Shown here in pieces: positions 40,357 through 48,577 of a DNA stretch of 64,000 bases; position 1 is the stretch's first letter, and every line of letters starts with the position of its first letter. The translations under genes were made by a program, and so were the position numbers. Source of the DNA: a virus; the IMG/VR virus record IMGVR_UViG_3300020438_000013, positions 1 to 64,000 of that record. One strand, given 5' to 3'. The notes under the pieces were generated by a model. That model was not told where the DNA came from, did not search any database, and was given only the letters and a program-made list of their open reading frames with translations.

Positions 40357-40833
40357 ATGGAAAACGAACAAGGCTCCAAAAAGAAAGATACCGGAAACAA
40401 CTCTTCGCATTTGACGATGCGAACGCTTATGAGTGCGGATAATGTTTTCTTTGACGATCCTAAAGTTAAAATAGAAAGAATTCCTAGAAATGTCGCCGAC
40501 AAATATATCGTGAAAGTAACTTATGAACCTGTGTGGGTGAATTCCAATGGCGACTTCAATTCAACTGGCGAGATCGAAGATGTCTTTGACATCACTAGAC
40601 AAGTAAACCAAATCCAAGTAATCTTCCGAATCATTGAGAGAGACGATAAGACATATAAGACCGGATATGAAGCATACGAAATGCATTGTCCGACTCTCTT
40701 GAAAATCGGGAAAGAACTCAATGAAATGTTTGGAGTCTGGTTGTTGTACGCCGTATCTAAAATAATCCATTCGAAAAACGAAAACCATTACAATTTATTA
40801 TGCGATGCATGGTCTCCGCTAAATCACTGGTAA
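40357..40833 (+). CDS. Hypothetical protein
   Basis: 158 aa, TAAGGAA upstream. Polar N-terminus (GSKKKDTGNNSSH), then alternating beta/alpha. No domain recognised. Ends just before a consensus promoter. Confidence 0.65.
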   Translation: MENEQGSKKKDTGNNSSHLTMRTLMSADNVFFDDPKVKIERIPRNVADKYIVKVTYEPVWVNSNGDFNSTGEIEDVFDITRQVNQIQVIFRIIERDDKTYKTGYEAYEMHCPTLLKIGKELNEMFGVWLLYAVSKIIHSKNENHYNLLCDAWSPLNHW

Positions 40834-40839
40834 AAAAAC

Positions 40840-40868
40840 TTGACAAGTATAGATTAAATCTGTATAGT
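40840..40868 (+). promoter_or_regulatory. Sigma70-type promoter of a noncoding RNA
   Basis: TTGACA, 17-nt spacer, TATAGT, preceded by an A-tract. About 200 nt of noncoding sequence follow. Confidence 0.8.
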
Positions 40869-40874
40869 GTATCT

Positions 40875-41068
40875 CAAGAAATGAAAAAACCTCTATTTCT
40901 TTTGAAGTGTTTAATATGAACGAGGTGGCTGTGAATCTATACCTTCCAGTTCTAAAATAATGGTATAGGGTTGGTTGCCGAAAGACCGCGACAAGTGTGG
41001 GTGATAGAGAATTCCTCTCTCCCTCATCAACGCTCTTGATCCCACATTGTCGCACTTATTAATATATA
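40875..41068 (+). ncRNA. Candidate structured noncoding RNA (about 195 nt)
   Basis: Strong terminal-type helix GCGACAAGTGTGGG (40988-41001) with CCCACATTGTCGC (41041-41053), one bulge. CTATACC 40937-40943 pairs with GGTATAG 40962-40968; an inner AGAG/CTCT hairpin lies near 41010; AGAAAT / ATTTCT near 40880. It has its own promoter and no ORF. It may be a small RNA or a leader of the gene at 41078. Confidence 0.6.
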
Positions 41069-41077
41069 GGAAATTCA

Positions 41078-41245
41078 ATGTCTGACGATGATGATGGAAA
41101 GTATGAAGGTCTAGAAATGACCGAAGAAGAACTCCAGTTGATAAAAATGGCATTAGATTTGGTCGCAAAAAACCGCGGCAATCGCAAAGAAAATAATGTC
41201 TTCAATATAGAAGACTATAGAGAACAAGATGACGAAGAAAAGTAA
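41078..41245 (+). CDS. 55-residue acidic protein, unknown
   Basis: ATG at 41078 with ATAGGAAA upstream. Acidic at both ends (SDDDDGKYEGLE, EQDDEEK). Overlaps the next gene by 17 nt. Not recognised. Confidence 0.6.
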   Translation: MSDDDDGKYEGLEMTEEELQLIKMALDLVAKNRGNRKENNVFNIEDYREQDDEEK

Positions 41246-41486
41246 AGATCGATTTGACCTAGAACAAGATATCCATCAGTGTTGGTACATAGTAGATGAT
41301 ATCAATATGCTGATGGAATATGTTCTAGACAATCCAAAATTTACAATGCCACCGGAAACAGAAGATGTTCTTGCAAACAAGTTACTGGGCCTAAAAGAGT
41401 TGTATGAAATGAGATTTGATAGGTTATGGAATACTTTTCTAGAATCTCATAATCTCCCTTCCGCTAATAAGGAAAATGTTGAATGA
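41229..41486 (+). CDS. Conserved-looking small phage protein
   Basis: 85 aa. Helical with a DIHQCWYIVDDINMLMEYVL motif that resembles small conserved proteins of T4-type marine phages. Four-base overlap with guaC. Function unknown. Confidence 0.65.
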   Translation: MTKKSKDRFDLEQDIHQCWYIVDDINMLMEYVLDNPKFTMPPETEDVLANKLLGLKELYEMRFDRLWNTFLESHNLPSANKENVE

Positions 41487-42628
41487 TAATTGAAGAAGCA
41501 TTAAAGTATGACTTCGATGATGTTTTGATTCGCCCCAAAAGATCTACACTTACCTCACGCGGCGAAGTACAACTAGAAAGAGAATATCAATTTCGCAATT
41601 ATTCTCCGCCTGCACATTTAAGAACTCCGCCAGAATATCCAGAATTCATTAACATAGGTGAAATTGATGGGTTTGATAGTTTCTCTTGGAATGAGAAACC
41701 TCTTGCTCGCAGAGATTATTCTGGTATTCCTATAATGGCTGCAAATATGGATGGAGTCGGAACTCTATCAATGGCACTGACCCTTTCGAATCTTGGATTA
41801 TTTACTTGTCTCAAGAAGAGTTATAGTTCCGAAGAGTTGATAAACTTTTTTGTAGACAATTCACAAACTGTAGAATCTGTTGCAGTGACTATCGGCATGA
41901 CTCTAGAAGATAAAGAAAAGTTAGAACGAGTGTGTTCTGAAACAGAAATTAAGTATGTCTGTATCGATGTTGCAAACGGATACACTGAAAGTTTCGGTGA
42001 CTATGTAGAAGATATCCGTAATACATTTCCCCATTTGATTATCATCGCTGGGAATGTCGCGACTGCAGATCAGACCGGAGAACTCTTACTGCGAGGCGCA
42101 GATATCATTAAAGTAGGTATCGGGCCAGGTTCTGTATGTACGACTAGAATTAAGACTGGAGTTGGGTATCCCCAGCTTTCCGCAATCATAGAATGTGCTG
42201 ATGCTGCTCACGGTTTGGGCGGTCACATCATTGCGGATGGCGGATGCCGGACTCCAGCTGATATCGCCAAGGCCTTTTGTGCTGGAGCGGACTTTGTTAT
42301 GGCAGGCGGAATGTTGTCTGGTCATGAACAGGGATTAGATCCAGATTCCGAAATAGTTGATGGGAATATCACATTCTATGGAATGAGTTCTAAGACTGCA
42401 AACGAAACACACAATGGCGGTCTCAAAAACTACCGTAGCGCTGAAGGAAGAGAAGTACTGATAAAGTATAGGGGCGATATAGAACCTACCTTACAGGACA
42501 TTCTGGGGGGTCTGAGGTCTACCTGTAGTTATATCGGTGCGAAGAATATCAAGAATATGTCCAAGTGTTGTACATTCATTCGAACTACTCGGCAATATAA
42601 TACTGTCTACGAGCAAAACACCATATAA
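41483..42628 (+). CDS. guaC: GMP reductase (IMPDH/GMPR family)
   Basis: 381 aa TIM-barrel enzyme without CBS domains. Signature GPGSVCTTRIKTGVGYPQL holds the catalytic Cys; IIADGGCRTPADIAKAF and GADFVMAGGMLSGHEQ bind the phosphate; FYGMSSKTANE follows. The CTTR loop and VGYPQLSAIIEC favour GMP reductase over IMP dehydrogenase. It converts GMP to IMP with NADPH and would shift purine pools towards adenine nucleotides, useful for an AT-rich genome. An insert around residues 30-65 is unusual. Confidence 0.88.
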   Translation: MIIEEALKYDFDDVLIRPKRSTLTSRGEVQLEREYQFRNYSPPAHLRTPPEYPEFINIGEIDGFDSFSWNEKPLARRDYSGIPIMAANMDGVGTLSMALTLSNLGLFTCLKKSYSSEELINFFVDNSQTVESVAVTIGMTLEDKEKLERVCSETEIKYVCIDVANGYTESFGDYVEDIRNTFPHLIIIAGNVATADQTGELLLRGADIIKVGIGPGSVCTTRIKTGVGYPQLSAIIECADAAHGLGGHIIADGGCRTPADIAKAFCAGADFVMAGGMLSGHEQGLDPDSEIVDGNITFYGMSSKTANETHNGGLKNYRSAEGREVLIKYRGDIEPTLQDILGGLRSTCSYIGAKNIKNMSKCCTFIRTTRQYNTVYEQNTI

Positions 42629-42631
42629 ATA
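42624..42631 (+). promoter_or_regulatory. T4-type late promoter of the fibre genes
   Basis: TATAAATA overlapping the last codons of guaC, 18 nt before the fibre start at 42650. Confidence 0.78.
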
Positions 42632-42649
42632 GTTCTTTCGGGAATTATA

Positions 42650-44860
42650 ATGTCGGTATCCTACAATAGCACAAGTTTTGATTCTATAGATTCTGTCACA
42701 GAAGATGCATTCGTATATATTGTTCAACCAAAACAAATATATAATCGCACCAACCAAACCAGAAGTCGGGGTGTCTTACGAGAAGACAGCTTTCTCCGAA
42801 TCGCTTCTACTAGAGTAGAAGCAGAGGCCATCAAACTTTACTTAGAAGATGTTTATGGCGTAGAGAGCCAGATCGTCCCCATTTCTATAAGATTCGCTCC
42901 AGATGCTCAGGTTTCTCTATCATTGAGAAGACTTTCTGATATCGAATCGGGAGAACCAGATCTCGGAGACCTTATTCAATACACCGGCCAGAGAATTGAT
43001 ATTAACGGGGTAGATTCTCCAAAATACAACTTTGGAAGAATAGATACTCAGTATGTAGATGAACATCCGTCAAATTTATACTATACTGACGGAAAAGTTT
43101 CTGATTACATCGCATCGGCGACACTGGACACAATAACTCCATCAGAAGGAGACAACTCAACTAAAATTGCAACAACGCAATATACCGATAGGGCAATTGC
43201 CAGTCTGATAGATTCTGCACCATCTACACTAGATACACTCAATGAACTCGCGGCCGCAATCAACGACGATTCGGATTTCCATACGACTATTCTGGGTACA
43301 ACCGCAGCACTTCAATCAGAATTAAATGCAACTCAATTGGGATCGGGATTAACATTCTCTGGTGCGTATGCGGAAGACTCTAGTAGTAATTATATACAAA
43401 CTGCATCATCTCTGAGAGGCGCAGACTCTCTTCTAGATTCAGCAATCTTTGCGATACAAAATGAACTAGATGCGACTCAGATCGGTGCTGGTTTAGATAC
43501 GGATGGAAGTTATATTGCCAAGACGGATGCTAATTATATCGACGAAGCAGTTTCGTTACAGGATGCAGACGAAAAACTTGACGCACAATCAAAAGTAAAC
43601 GCAGACGCAATTGCGACAGAAACTACCGCAAGGCAAAATGCGGATAGTGCGTTACAGACAGAATTAGATACAACTCAATCGGGAGCAGGATTAACTGGAT
43701 CTGGTCAATATGTCGCAAATAGTTCCAGTACTCACTTGACTGCATCGACTAGTCTCAAAGATGCGGATAATAAACTTGATGCTGCGTTGGTGCAAGAATC
43801 ATCTACAAGAGCATCTGCAGATACTACCTTACAAACTAATATAGATTCCGAGGCATCTACAAGAGCATCTGCAGATACTACCTTACAAACTAATATAGAT
43901 TCCGAGGCATCTACAAGAGCATCTGCAGATACCGCATTGGATACTAGAATAGATAATCTCCACGCAGTCGCAAGTTCTGGGAGTTACGATGATCTAAACA
44001 ATAAACCAAGTTTATTCTCCGGTAACTATAGTGACTTGTCCAGTAAACCAAGTTTATTCTCTGGATCTTATAATGACTTGTCTAATAAACCAAGTTTATT
44101 CTCTGGATCTTATAATGACCTGACCGATGTTCCTTCTGGGACAGACCTATCTGGATATGCTACGGAAACATATGTCGATACTGCAGTTTCTAATTTAGTA
44201 GATTCTGCTCCTTCCGCACTAAACACATTGAATGAATTGGCAGCGGCACTGGGAGACGATTCTAACTTTAGCACAACAATAACAAATTCCCTTGCATTGA
44301 AGGCAAATACTTCAGATATTTTTTCTGGCGACTACAATGACTTGGATAATAAACCATCTATTCCATCCGCATATACTTTGCCGACTGCAGCTGCCGGGGT
44401 ATTGGGTGGAATAAGAATAGGGTATTCACAGAACAATAAAAACTATCCGGTGATACTAGATGGTAGCAATAAGGCATATGTGAATGTCCCTTGGGTCTCT
44501 TCTACTGGTGGCGGTTTCTCTGGTGACTATAATGACTTGGATAATAAACCGACTATACCTTCGTTAACAGGATACGCTACACAAACATATGTTGATAATG
44601 CAGTATTCTCTGGCGACTACGATGACTTGGATAATAAGCCATCTATTCCATCTGCATATACTTTGCCAACTGCTGGGCCGGGCACCTTAGGCGGCATTAC
44701 TACCAATTATAGCACTAATGTTGCTTCGCAAAACTATGCAGTACAAATGTCTGGTACAAATGCATATGTAAATGTTCCTGTTCCCGCAGCTACTTCTCAG
44801 GATCTAGGTGGAGTCAAAGTATCATTCAGTAACGGCAATCTCTATATCTCGACTTCATAA
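42650..44860 (+). CDS. Large tail fibre protein with tandem repeats
   Basis: 736 aa. An N-terminal globular part (about 1-150) with a REDSFLRIASTRVEAEAIKLY motif is the likely attachment domain. Residues 210-390 have ~80-residue repeats (LDATQIGAGL, SLQDADEKLDA). Residues 385-430 are two exact copies of an STRASADTTLQTNID unit. Residues 440-510 are FSGSYNDLSNKPSL repeats typical of phage tail fibres, and more YNDLDNKPS repeats lead to a distal part with GVLGGIRIGYS. Late promoter upstream. Confidence 0.88.
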   Translation: MSVSYNSTSFDSIDSVTEDAFVYIVQPKQIYNRTNQTRSRGVLREDSFLRIASTRVEAEAIKLYLEDVYGVESQIVPISIRFAPDAQVSLSLRRLSDIESGEPDLGDLIQYTGQRIDINGVDSPKYNFGRIDTQYVDEHPSNLYYTDGKVSDYIASATLDTITPSEGDNSTKIATTQYTDRAIASLIDSAPSTLDTLNELAAAINDDSDFHTTILGTTAALQSELNATQLGSGLTFSGAYAEDSSSNYIQTASSLRGADSLLDSAIFAIQNELDATQIGAGLDTDGSYIAKTDANYIDEAVSLQDADEKLDAQSKVNADAIATETTARQNADSALQTELDTTQSGAGLTGSGQYVANSSSTHLTASTSLKDADNKLDAALVQESSTRASADTTLQTNIDSEASTRASADTTLQTNIDSEASTRASADTALDTRIDNLHAVASSGSYDDLNNKPSLFSGNYSDLSSKPSLFSGSYNDLSNKPSLFSGSYNDLTDVPSGTDLSGYATETYVDTAVSNLVDSAPSALNTLNELAAALGDDSNFSTTITNSLALKANTSDIFSGDYNDLDNKPSIPSAYTLPTAAAGVLGGIRIGYSQNNKNYPVILDGSNKAYVNVPWVSSTGGGFSGDYNDLDNKPTIPSLTGYATQTYVDNAVFSGDYDDLDNKPSIPSAYTLPTAGPGTLGGITTNYSTNVASQNYAVQMSGTNAYVNVPVPAATSQDLGGVKVSFSNGNLYISTS
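43802..43930 (+). repeat. 54-bp tandem repeat in the fibre gene
   Basis: Two complete identical 54-bp units and a partial third (starts at 43802, 43856, 43910), each encoding 18 residues. Likely length-variable by slippage or recombination. Confidence 0.92.
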
Positions 44861-45486
44861 TGACTAAGTTTCACTATAACGGCAGTGTACCTACTAATGT
44901 TTACTACAATAACCAAGTGGTAAATAAAGTATTCTATACAGACGCAGACGGAAACAATACCGAAGTATGGCCATTAACTCCTGCTGCCCCGACTACTTCA
45001 ATTGGAACTACATTGACCTCGGTAGACGTAACCTCAAACCGGCAAATGGGTGGATCGGGTCAACCTCTTATGCGGATTATTGTGAATTTCTTGGAGAATG
45101 GATTTATAGAAATTAAATCTCAAGAAGGAAATGCAATATCTGGTCATTCATTAAATACAACTCCGACACACTCTTCGTCTTTTGGATACGCAAATGAACC
45201 AACAAAGACTCTTCAAGAATTTAGGTGGACAACATCCACAGCATCTAGTTTTTCTGGTTATCAATTTAAGTGCAGCGATAACCAAGGTACGGGATCTTCT
45301 TTGACTGAAGGCGGAGGTCTATCTAACTTCGATAATTATTCTACCTACACATTCGGATTTGTGCAGTTTACATTAGATAAAACCGGAATGGGCGCTGCAT
45401 CAAACACACATACTTTTACAATAAAGGATCCAACTGGAAATGAGACTTCATTTAGTATTAATTTTTCAATTGAGATATCAGTATAA
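44860..45486 (+). CDS. Tail fibre-associated protein
   Basis: 208 aa. The start overlaps the fibre stop (TAATG). Starts HYNGSVPTNVYYNNQVVNKV, beta-rich, C-terminal Ig-like strand pattern (HTFTIKDPTGNETSFSINF). Probably a distal fibre tip, adhesin or chaperone for the fibre before it. Confidence 0.7.
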   Translation: MTKFHYNGSVPTNVYYNNQVVNKVFYTDADGNNTEVWPLTPAAPTTSIGTTLTSVDVTSNRQMGGSGQPLMRIIVNFLENGFIEIKSQEGNAISGHSLNTTPTHSSSFGYANEPTKTLQEFRWTTSTASSFSGYQFKCSDNQGTGSSLTEGGGLSNFDNYSTYTFGFVQFTLDKTGMGAASNTHTFTIKDPTGNETSFSINFSIEISV

Positions 45487-45489
45487 ATA
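45482..45489 (+). promoter_or_regulatory. T4-type late promoter of the endolysin gene
   Basis: TATAAATA, 24 nt before the endolysin start, overlapping the preceding stop codon. Confidence 0.75.
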
Positions 45490-45513
45490 GTTTTTTAATC
45501 GGAGGATTATATT

Positions 45514-45966
45514 ATGGGATTTAATTTATCATCAAGATCATTGAAGAGACTAGACGGAGTTGATCCGGATTTAGTCCAAGTAGTCAAATATGCAATCGAA
45601 GAAACCAAGATTGATTTCGGAGTCATCGAAGGTGTCCGTTCTATTCAGAAACAAGAAGAACTGGTTGCTGCTGGAGCATCACAAACAATGAAGTCCAAAC
45701 ACCTAGAAGGCCGCGCAGTCGATCTTATGGCTTATATCGGTAGTCGCGGAAGTTGGGAACTCAATGTCTATGACGAAATCGCAGATGCAGTAAAAATTGG
45801 TGCGGAGAAAGTTGGAGTCGCTGTTCGCTGGGGTGCTGCATGGACTATCAGCGATATTAGAGATTGGGACGGAACTATGGAAGATGCGATGAATTCCTAT
45901 ATCGATACGAGACGATCTCAGGGTAGAAGACCGTTCATTGATGCCCCTCATTTTGAATTAATGTAG
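45514..45966 (+). CDS. M15-family L-alanyl-D-glutamate peptidase endolysin
   Basis: 150 aa. M15C signature: GVIEGVRSIQKQEELVAAGAS near residue 40, SKHLEGRAVDLM with zinc ligands His and Asp, and C-terminal PHFEL with the third ligand His. Full length for T5-type endolysins. GGAGG upstream and own late promoter. Cleaves peptide cross-bridges of host peptidoglycan at lysis. No signal peptide, so it needs a holin. Confidence 0.92.
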   Translation: MGFNLSSRSLKRLDGVDPDLVQVVKYAIEETKIDFGVIEGVRSIQKQEELVAAGASQTMKSKHLEGRAVDLMAYIGSRGSWELNVYDEIADAVKIGAEKVGVAVRWGAAWTISDIRDWDGTMEDAMNSYIDTRRSQGRRPFIDAPHFELM

Positions 45967-45971
45967 GGACT

Positions 45972-46027
45972 GTCATAATTCTGTAACATTTTTTTATATA
46001 TAGTATAGTTGTCACAATTTTGTAACA
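45972..46027 (+). promoter_or_regulatory. Paired GTCA-n-AATT-n-TGTAACA elements
   Basis: Two copies of a 17-bp element, GTCATAATTCTGTAACA (45972) and GTCACAATTTTGTAACA (46011), 39 bp apart between the endolysin and a 27-residue peptide gene. They share TGTAACA with the operator palindromes at 27884 and 31858. Confidence 0.5.
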
Positions 46028-46048
46028 ATTATATTATAGGAGTAAAAA

Positions 46049-46132
46049 ATGTCTAATGTTGTCCTGATACGGATGTTAAGTCCACTTGCGATTTTTATGG
46101 TGTCACCATTTGCCTACGCGCTAGTATTTTAG
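46049..46132 (+). CDS. 27-residue hydrophobic peptide after the endolysin
   Basis: ATG at 46049 with a strong SD (TAGGAG). Almost fully hydrophobic (RMLSPLAIFMVSPFAYALVF). Next to the endolysin, so a small lysis or membrane peptide is possible. Very short, hence uncertain. Confidence 0.45.
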   Translation: MSNVVLIRMLSPLAIFMVSPFAYALVF

Positions 46133-46150
46133 TTATAACAACTATAACCC

Positions 46151-46226
46151 TTAGACCAAATCGGTCTAAAAAAACTTAAATTATTTTCAAAAAGTCCTTG
46201 ACGAACTCTCTCTAATCATCTATAAT
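46151..46226 (+). promoter_or_regulatory. Inverted repeat, A-tract and sigma70 promoter cassette
   Basis: TTAGACC / GGTCTAA inverted repeat (46151-46169) running into an A-tract, then TTGACG (46198-46203), 17-nt spacer, TATAAT (46221-46226). Confidence 0.8.
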
Positions 46227-46258
46227 ATGCTAATATTTTGTTGATTAGAGAGAGAAAT

Positions 46259-46552
46259 ATGCGATTGAAAGGTGTTCCAGATCTTCCCCAAACTATGGTT
46301 CAGCAGATGACCCGTAAAGAGGCTACGCGAATCATTAATCGGTTTGGCGGTTTCGAAGGTGCCTCTAATGGATCCTATGAAATGCGTCTTCGTTATTTGA
46401 TGTTGACCGAAAAACACGGCAAAGATAGTGAGAAGGTCGATGACTGGATCATGTATTGGCGTCGAGAGGTCAGTGCGCTGATCAAGTACCACACTCCCAA
46501 AACTCTTTGGGAAAAAGCCCTTGCCGCTGTTGGCATTCAAATCAAGTTATAA
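46259..46552 (+). CDS. Hypothetical protein
   Basis: 97 aa from the ATG at 46259 (AGAGAGA upstream). Basic, helical (TRKEATRIINRFGGFEGAS). Not recognised. Confidence 0.62.
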   Translation: MRLKGVPDLPQTMVQQMTRKEATRIINRFGGFEGASNGSYEMRLRYLMLTEKHGKDSEKVDDWIMYWRREVSALIKYHTPKTLWEKALAAVGIQIKL

Positions 46553-46562
46553 GGAATATATT

Positions 46563-46916
46563 ATGGGTTATACTGCAAGTTTTTCTACTGGTTCGACTGG
46601 TCTACAGACCATCCACGAAATTGATGGATATATGTTCGATACCACCAATATGCAAATTGGGGAAACCGGAACTAAGTTCGAACTTCCCGAAATGAAACAC
46701 TTCAAAACCGTTCGGTTGACTGATATCATCAACGGAACCAAGCCTTGGACTGATAGTTGGAATCTTCTTGCGACTAAGGTTATGGAAGAAGGTGTTGAGA
46801 TGACAGAAACCGTCGAACTTATGCGGGAATCCTCCTCTGGCACCAAAGGTTGGAAGTGTATCGAAGTGGGTTCTGTCAAGTACGCAATTAAGAATGGAAA
46901 GTACCTAGTACAATGA
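46563..46916 (+). CDS. Hypothetical protein
   Basis: 117 aa from the ATG at 46563 (AAGGAA upstream). Beta-rich (ASFSTGSTGLQTIHEIDGYM). Four-base overlap with the next gene. Not recognised. Confidence 0.62.
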   Translation: MGYTASFSTGSTGLQTIHEIDGYMFDTTNMQIGETGTKFELPEMKHFKTVRLTDIINGTKPWTDSWNLLATKVMEEGVEMTETVELMRESSSGTKGWKCIEVGSVKYAIKNGKYLVQ

Positions 46917-47119
46917 GATTTCCTACTGATCTGGATCTCTATGAAGAATATAGAGAGAAAGATGAGTTGCCGTCTGCAGCAGATGATGCTGCAACGGCAA
47001 TGATGGAGTCTGCGACTCCAGAAGAAGAGATGAATTGGGATGGAGTCTGGAAAGAACCAGAAACAATCGTAATCATCGTAACTGTAATACTTTTTCTGAT
47101 TTTGAACTTTATTTGGTAA
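46913..47119 (+). CDS. Small tail-anchored acidic protein
   Basis: 68 aa. Acidic N-terminal part (YEEYREKDELPSAADDA) and a C-terminal membrane segment (TIVIIVTVILFLILNFIW). Not recognised. Confidence 0.58.
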   Translation: MRFPTDLDLYEEYREKDELPSAADDAATAMMESATPEEEMNWDGVWKEPETIVIIVTVILFLILNFIW

Positions 47120-47122
47120 ATT

Positions 47123-47338
47123 ATGAGATATCGACAAGAAATAACAGAATGGGATGAGGGTGACGGCAAGGTTGCCAACCACATCTACATCACATCCGGC
47201 AGTTCTTTAGTGGGTTATATCCCGAAAGGCTCCAAAACCCCTAAATATTTTTCAAAGCCGCCATCACACTGGAGTGTTTCTCGGAGAAAATTTAGGGATC
47301 TTACCAAAAAAGAATTAAAAGAGATGGACTTAGATTAA
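47123..47338 (+). CDS. Small basic protein, unknown
   Basis: 71 aa, two bases after the previous stop region. Basic C-terminus. Its stop lies inside the hairpin of the next promoter cassette. Not recognised. Confidence 0.55.
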   Translation: MRYRQEITEWDEGDGKVANHIYITSGSSLVGYIPKGSKTPKYFSKPPSHWSVSRRKFRDLTKKELKEMDLD

Positions 47339-47386
47339 AATAATCTAAAAAAATCCTTGACTCAGTTCTCAATCTATGAGAGAATA
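47330..47386 (+). promoter_or_regulatory. Inverted repeat, A-tract and promoter cassette
   Basis: TTAGATT / AATCTAA inverted repeat (47330-47348), A7, then TTGACT (47357-47362). The -10 (GAGAAT or AGAATA near 47380) is weak compared with the other three cassettes. Confidence 0.65.
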
Positions 47387-47417
47387 GCTCAGTAAGTTGA
47401 TAGAGAGATCCAAAAAT

Positions 47418-47861
47418 ATGTCCAATGTTTTTTCTGTAAGAGGCGGCCTGAAAGGTGAATCCAAGATCGCTAAGATTACAGTTGAATGGTGTGCAAAAAA
47501 ACTTCTTGCAAGATTCAGAACTCTTGATATTGAAGTCATCTTTAAAAATTTCGCAGACGGAACTCATGCAGAATGTCATCATATCGACAAAAATGAGTTT
47601 GAAATTCGTATTCAGAAAGGTATGAAAATTTTCGATTTGATATCTGCACTTTGTCATGAAATGGTTCATGTTAAACAGTACGCTCGTAAAGAATTGCGAG
47701 ATGTTTATGATGGCCCTTGGCACGTTGGAACGATGTGGAAAAAGTCTCCAAAAAACTGGGACAATGTTGAATATATGGAACAGCCTTGGGAAAAGGAGGC
47801 ATATCGATTGGAAGTGCCTTTAGCAATGGAGTGTTTCCGCGAAGCACATTCCGATTTTTAG
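47418..47861 (+). CDS. SprT-like zinc metalloprotease
   Basis: 147 aa from the ATG at 47418. HEMVHVKQY at about residue 77 is the HExxH zinc motif, with a downstream His in DGPWHVGTMW as likely third ligand. Layout fits small SprT-like proteins of T4-type marine phages. May process a phage or host protein or clear DNA-protein crosslinks. Confidence 0.8.
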   Translation: MSNVFSVRGGLKGESKIAKITVEWCAKKLLARFRTLDIEVIFKNFADGTHAECHHIDKNEFEIRIQKGMKIFDLISALCHEMVHVKQYARKELRDVYDGPWHVGTMWKKSPKNWDNVEYMEQPWEKEAYRLEVPLAMECFREAHSDF

Positions 47862-47871
47862 GAGAGAAGAT

Positions 47872-48036
47872 ATGACAGGTTTCGATGAATGGGTACTTAT
47901 TATGTACAACGATAATTGTAAAGAACGGATGCATTATCAACTTCCGCGATTTGAAAGACTTCAAGATTATATTGAGGCAAATAAAGAGTTTTTGGAAAAG
48001 AAATATCAGGAGATCCTTGATGCAAAAAAATCATAG
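47872..48036 (+). CDS. 54-residue protein, unknown
   Basis: ATG at 47872 with AGGAGAG upstream. Acidic and helical (FERLQDYIEANKEFLEKKYQ). Overlaps the next gene by 17 nt. Not recognised. Confidence 0.55.
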   Translation: MTGFDEWVLIMYNDNCKERMHYQLPRFERLQDYIEANKEFLEKKYQEILDAKKS

Positions 48037-48577
48037 TTATTATGTAGCAATCTATGCATCCATAATTTTCGCAACTGTTTTTGTAACAAATGCGGTTCAT
48101 GGTGCGGAGTTGGTCGAAGCAGAAGTTATATCTTCAGAACCTGTATATTATGAAGTTGTCAATAGACGGCCGCAAAGAATATGCAGGGATGTCCTGATTC
48201 CAATCGAACGGCATCGCTCTGGTGGCGGGACGGTTGGTCGTTCGGTAGAACGCAAATTCGGGTCTACAGGCGGTCTAATAGGCGCTGTACTGGGTGGCGG
48301 ACTTGGGAGTAGAGTTGGTGGGGGTCAAGGTAAAACCCTCGCTACGATAACTGGTGTGGTTTTGGGTGCAAGAATTGGAGATAGGGTAGAGCAAAGTCGA
48401 AAAGAAAGGAACACTGAGTACAAAACTGTGAACCAGTGCGAGACTGTTTTTACTGAAGAAACTTTTCAGAAAGTAGACTATTACAGAGTTACTGTAGAAG
48501 TCGATGGAATCTATACCACTACAAATGCCAGAAGGCAGCCAGGAGTTGGTAGTAAGATTAAGGTACTAATGAAATAA
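48020..48577 (+). CDS. Glycine-zipper envelope protein with signal peptide
   Basis: 185 aa from the ATG at 48020 (AGGAG upstream). Signal peptide about 1-29 (cleavage after AVHGA). Gly-zipper membrane region (GGLIGAVLGGGLGSRVGGG, then VVLGARIGD) as in Rick_17kDa/2TM surface antigens. Soluble C-terminal domain with Cys. Probable periplasmic or outer-membrane protein acting on the host envelope. Confidence 0.78.
   Translation: MQKNHSYYVAIYASIIFATVFVTNAVHGAELVEAEVISSEPVYYEVVNRRPQRICRDVLIPIERHRSGGGTVGRSVERKFGSTGGLIGAVLGGGLGSRVGGGQGKTLATITGVVLGARIGDRVEQSRKERNTEYKTVNQCETVFTEETFQKVDYYRVTVEVDGIYTTTNARRQPGVGSKIKVLMK

Noticed and set aside
46568-47182. 204-codon minus-strand open frame
   Set aside because: Opposite three well-packed plus-strand genes with proper starts; composition is unlike a real protein and there is no SD.
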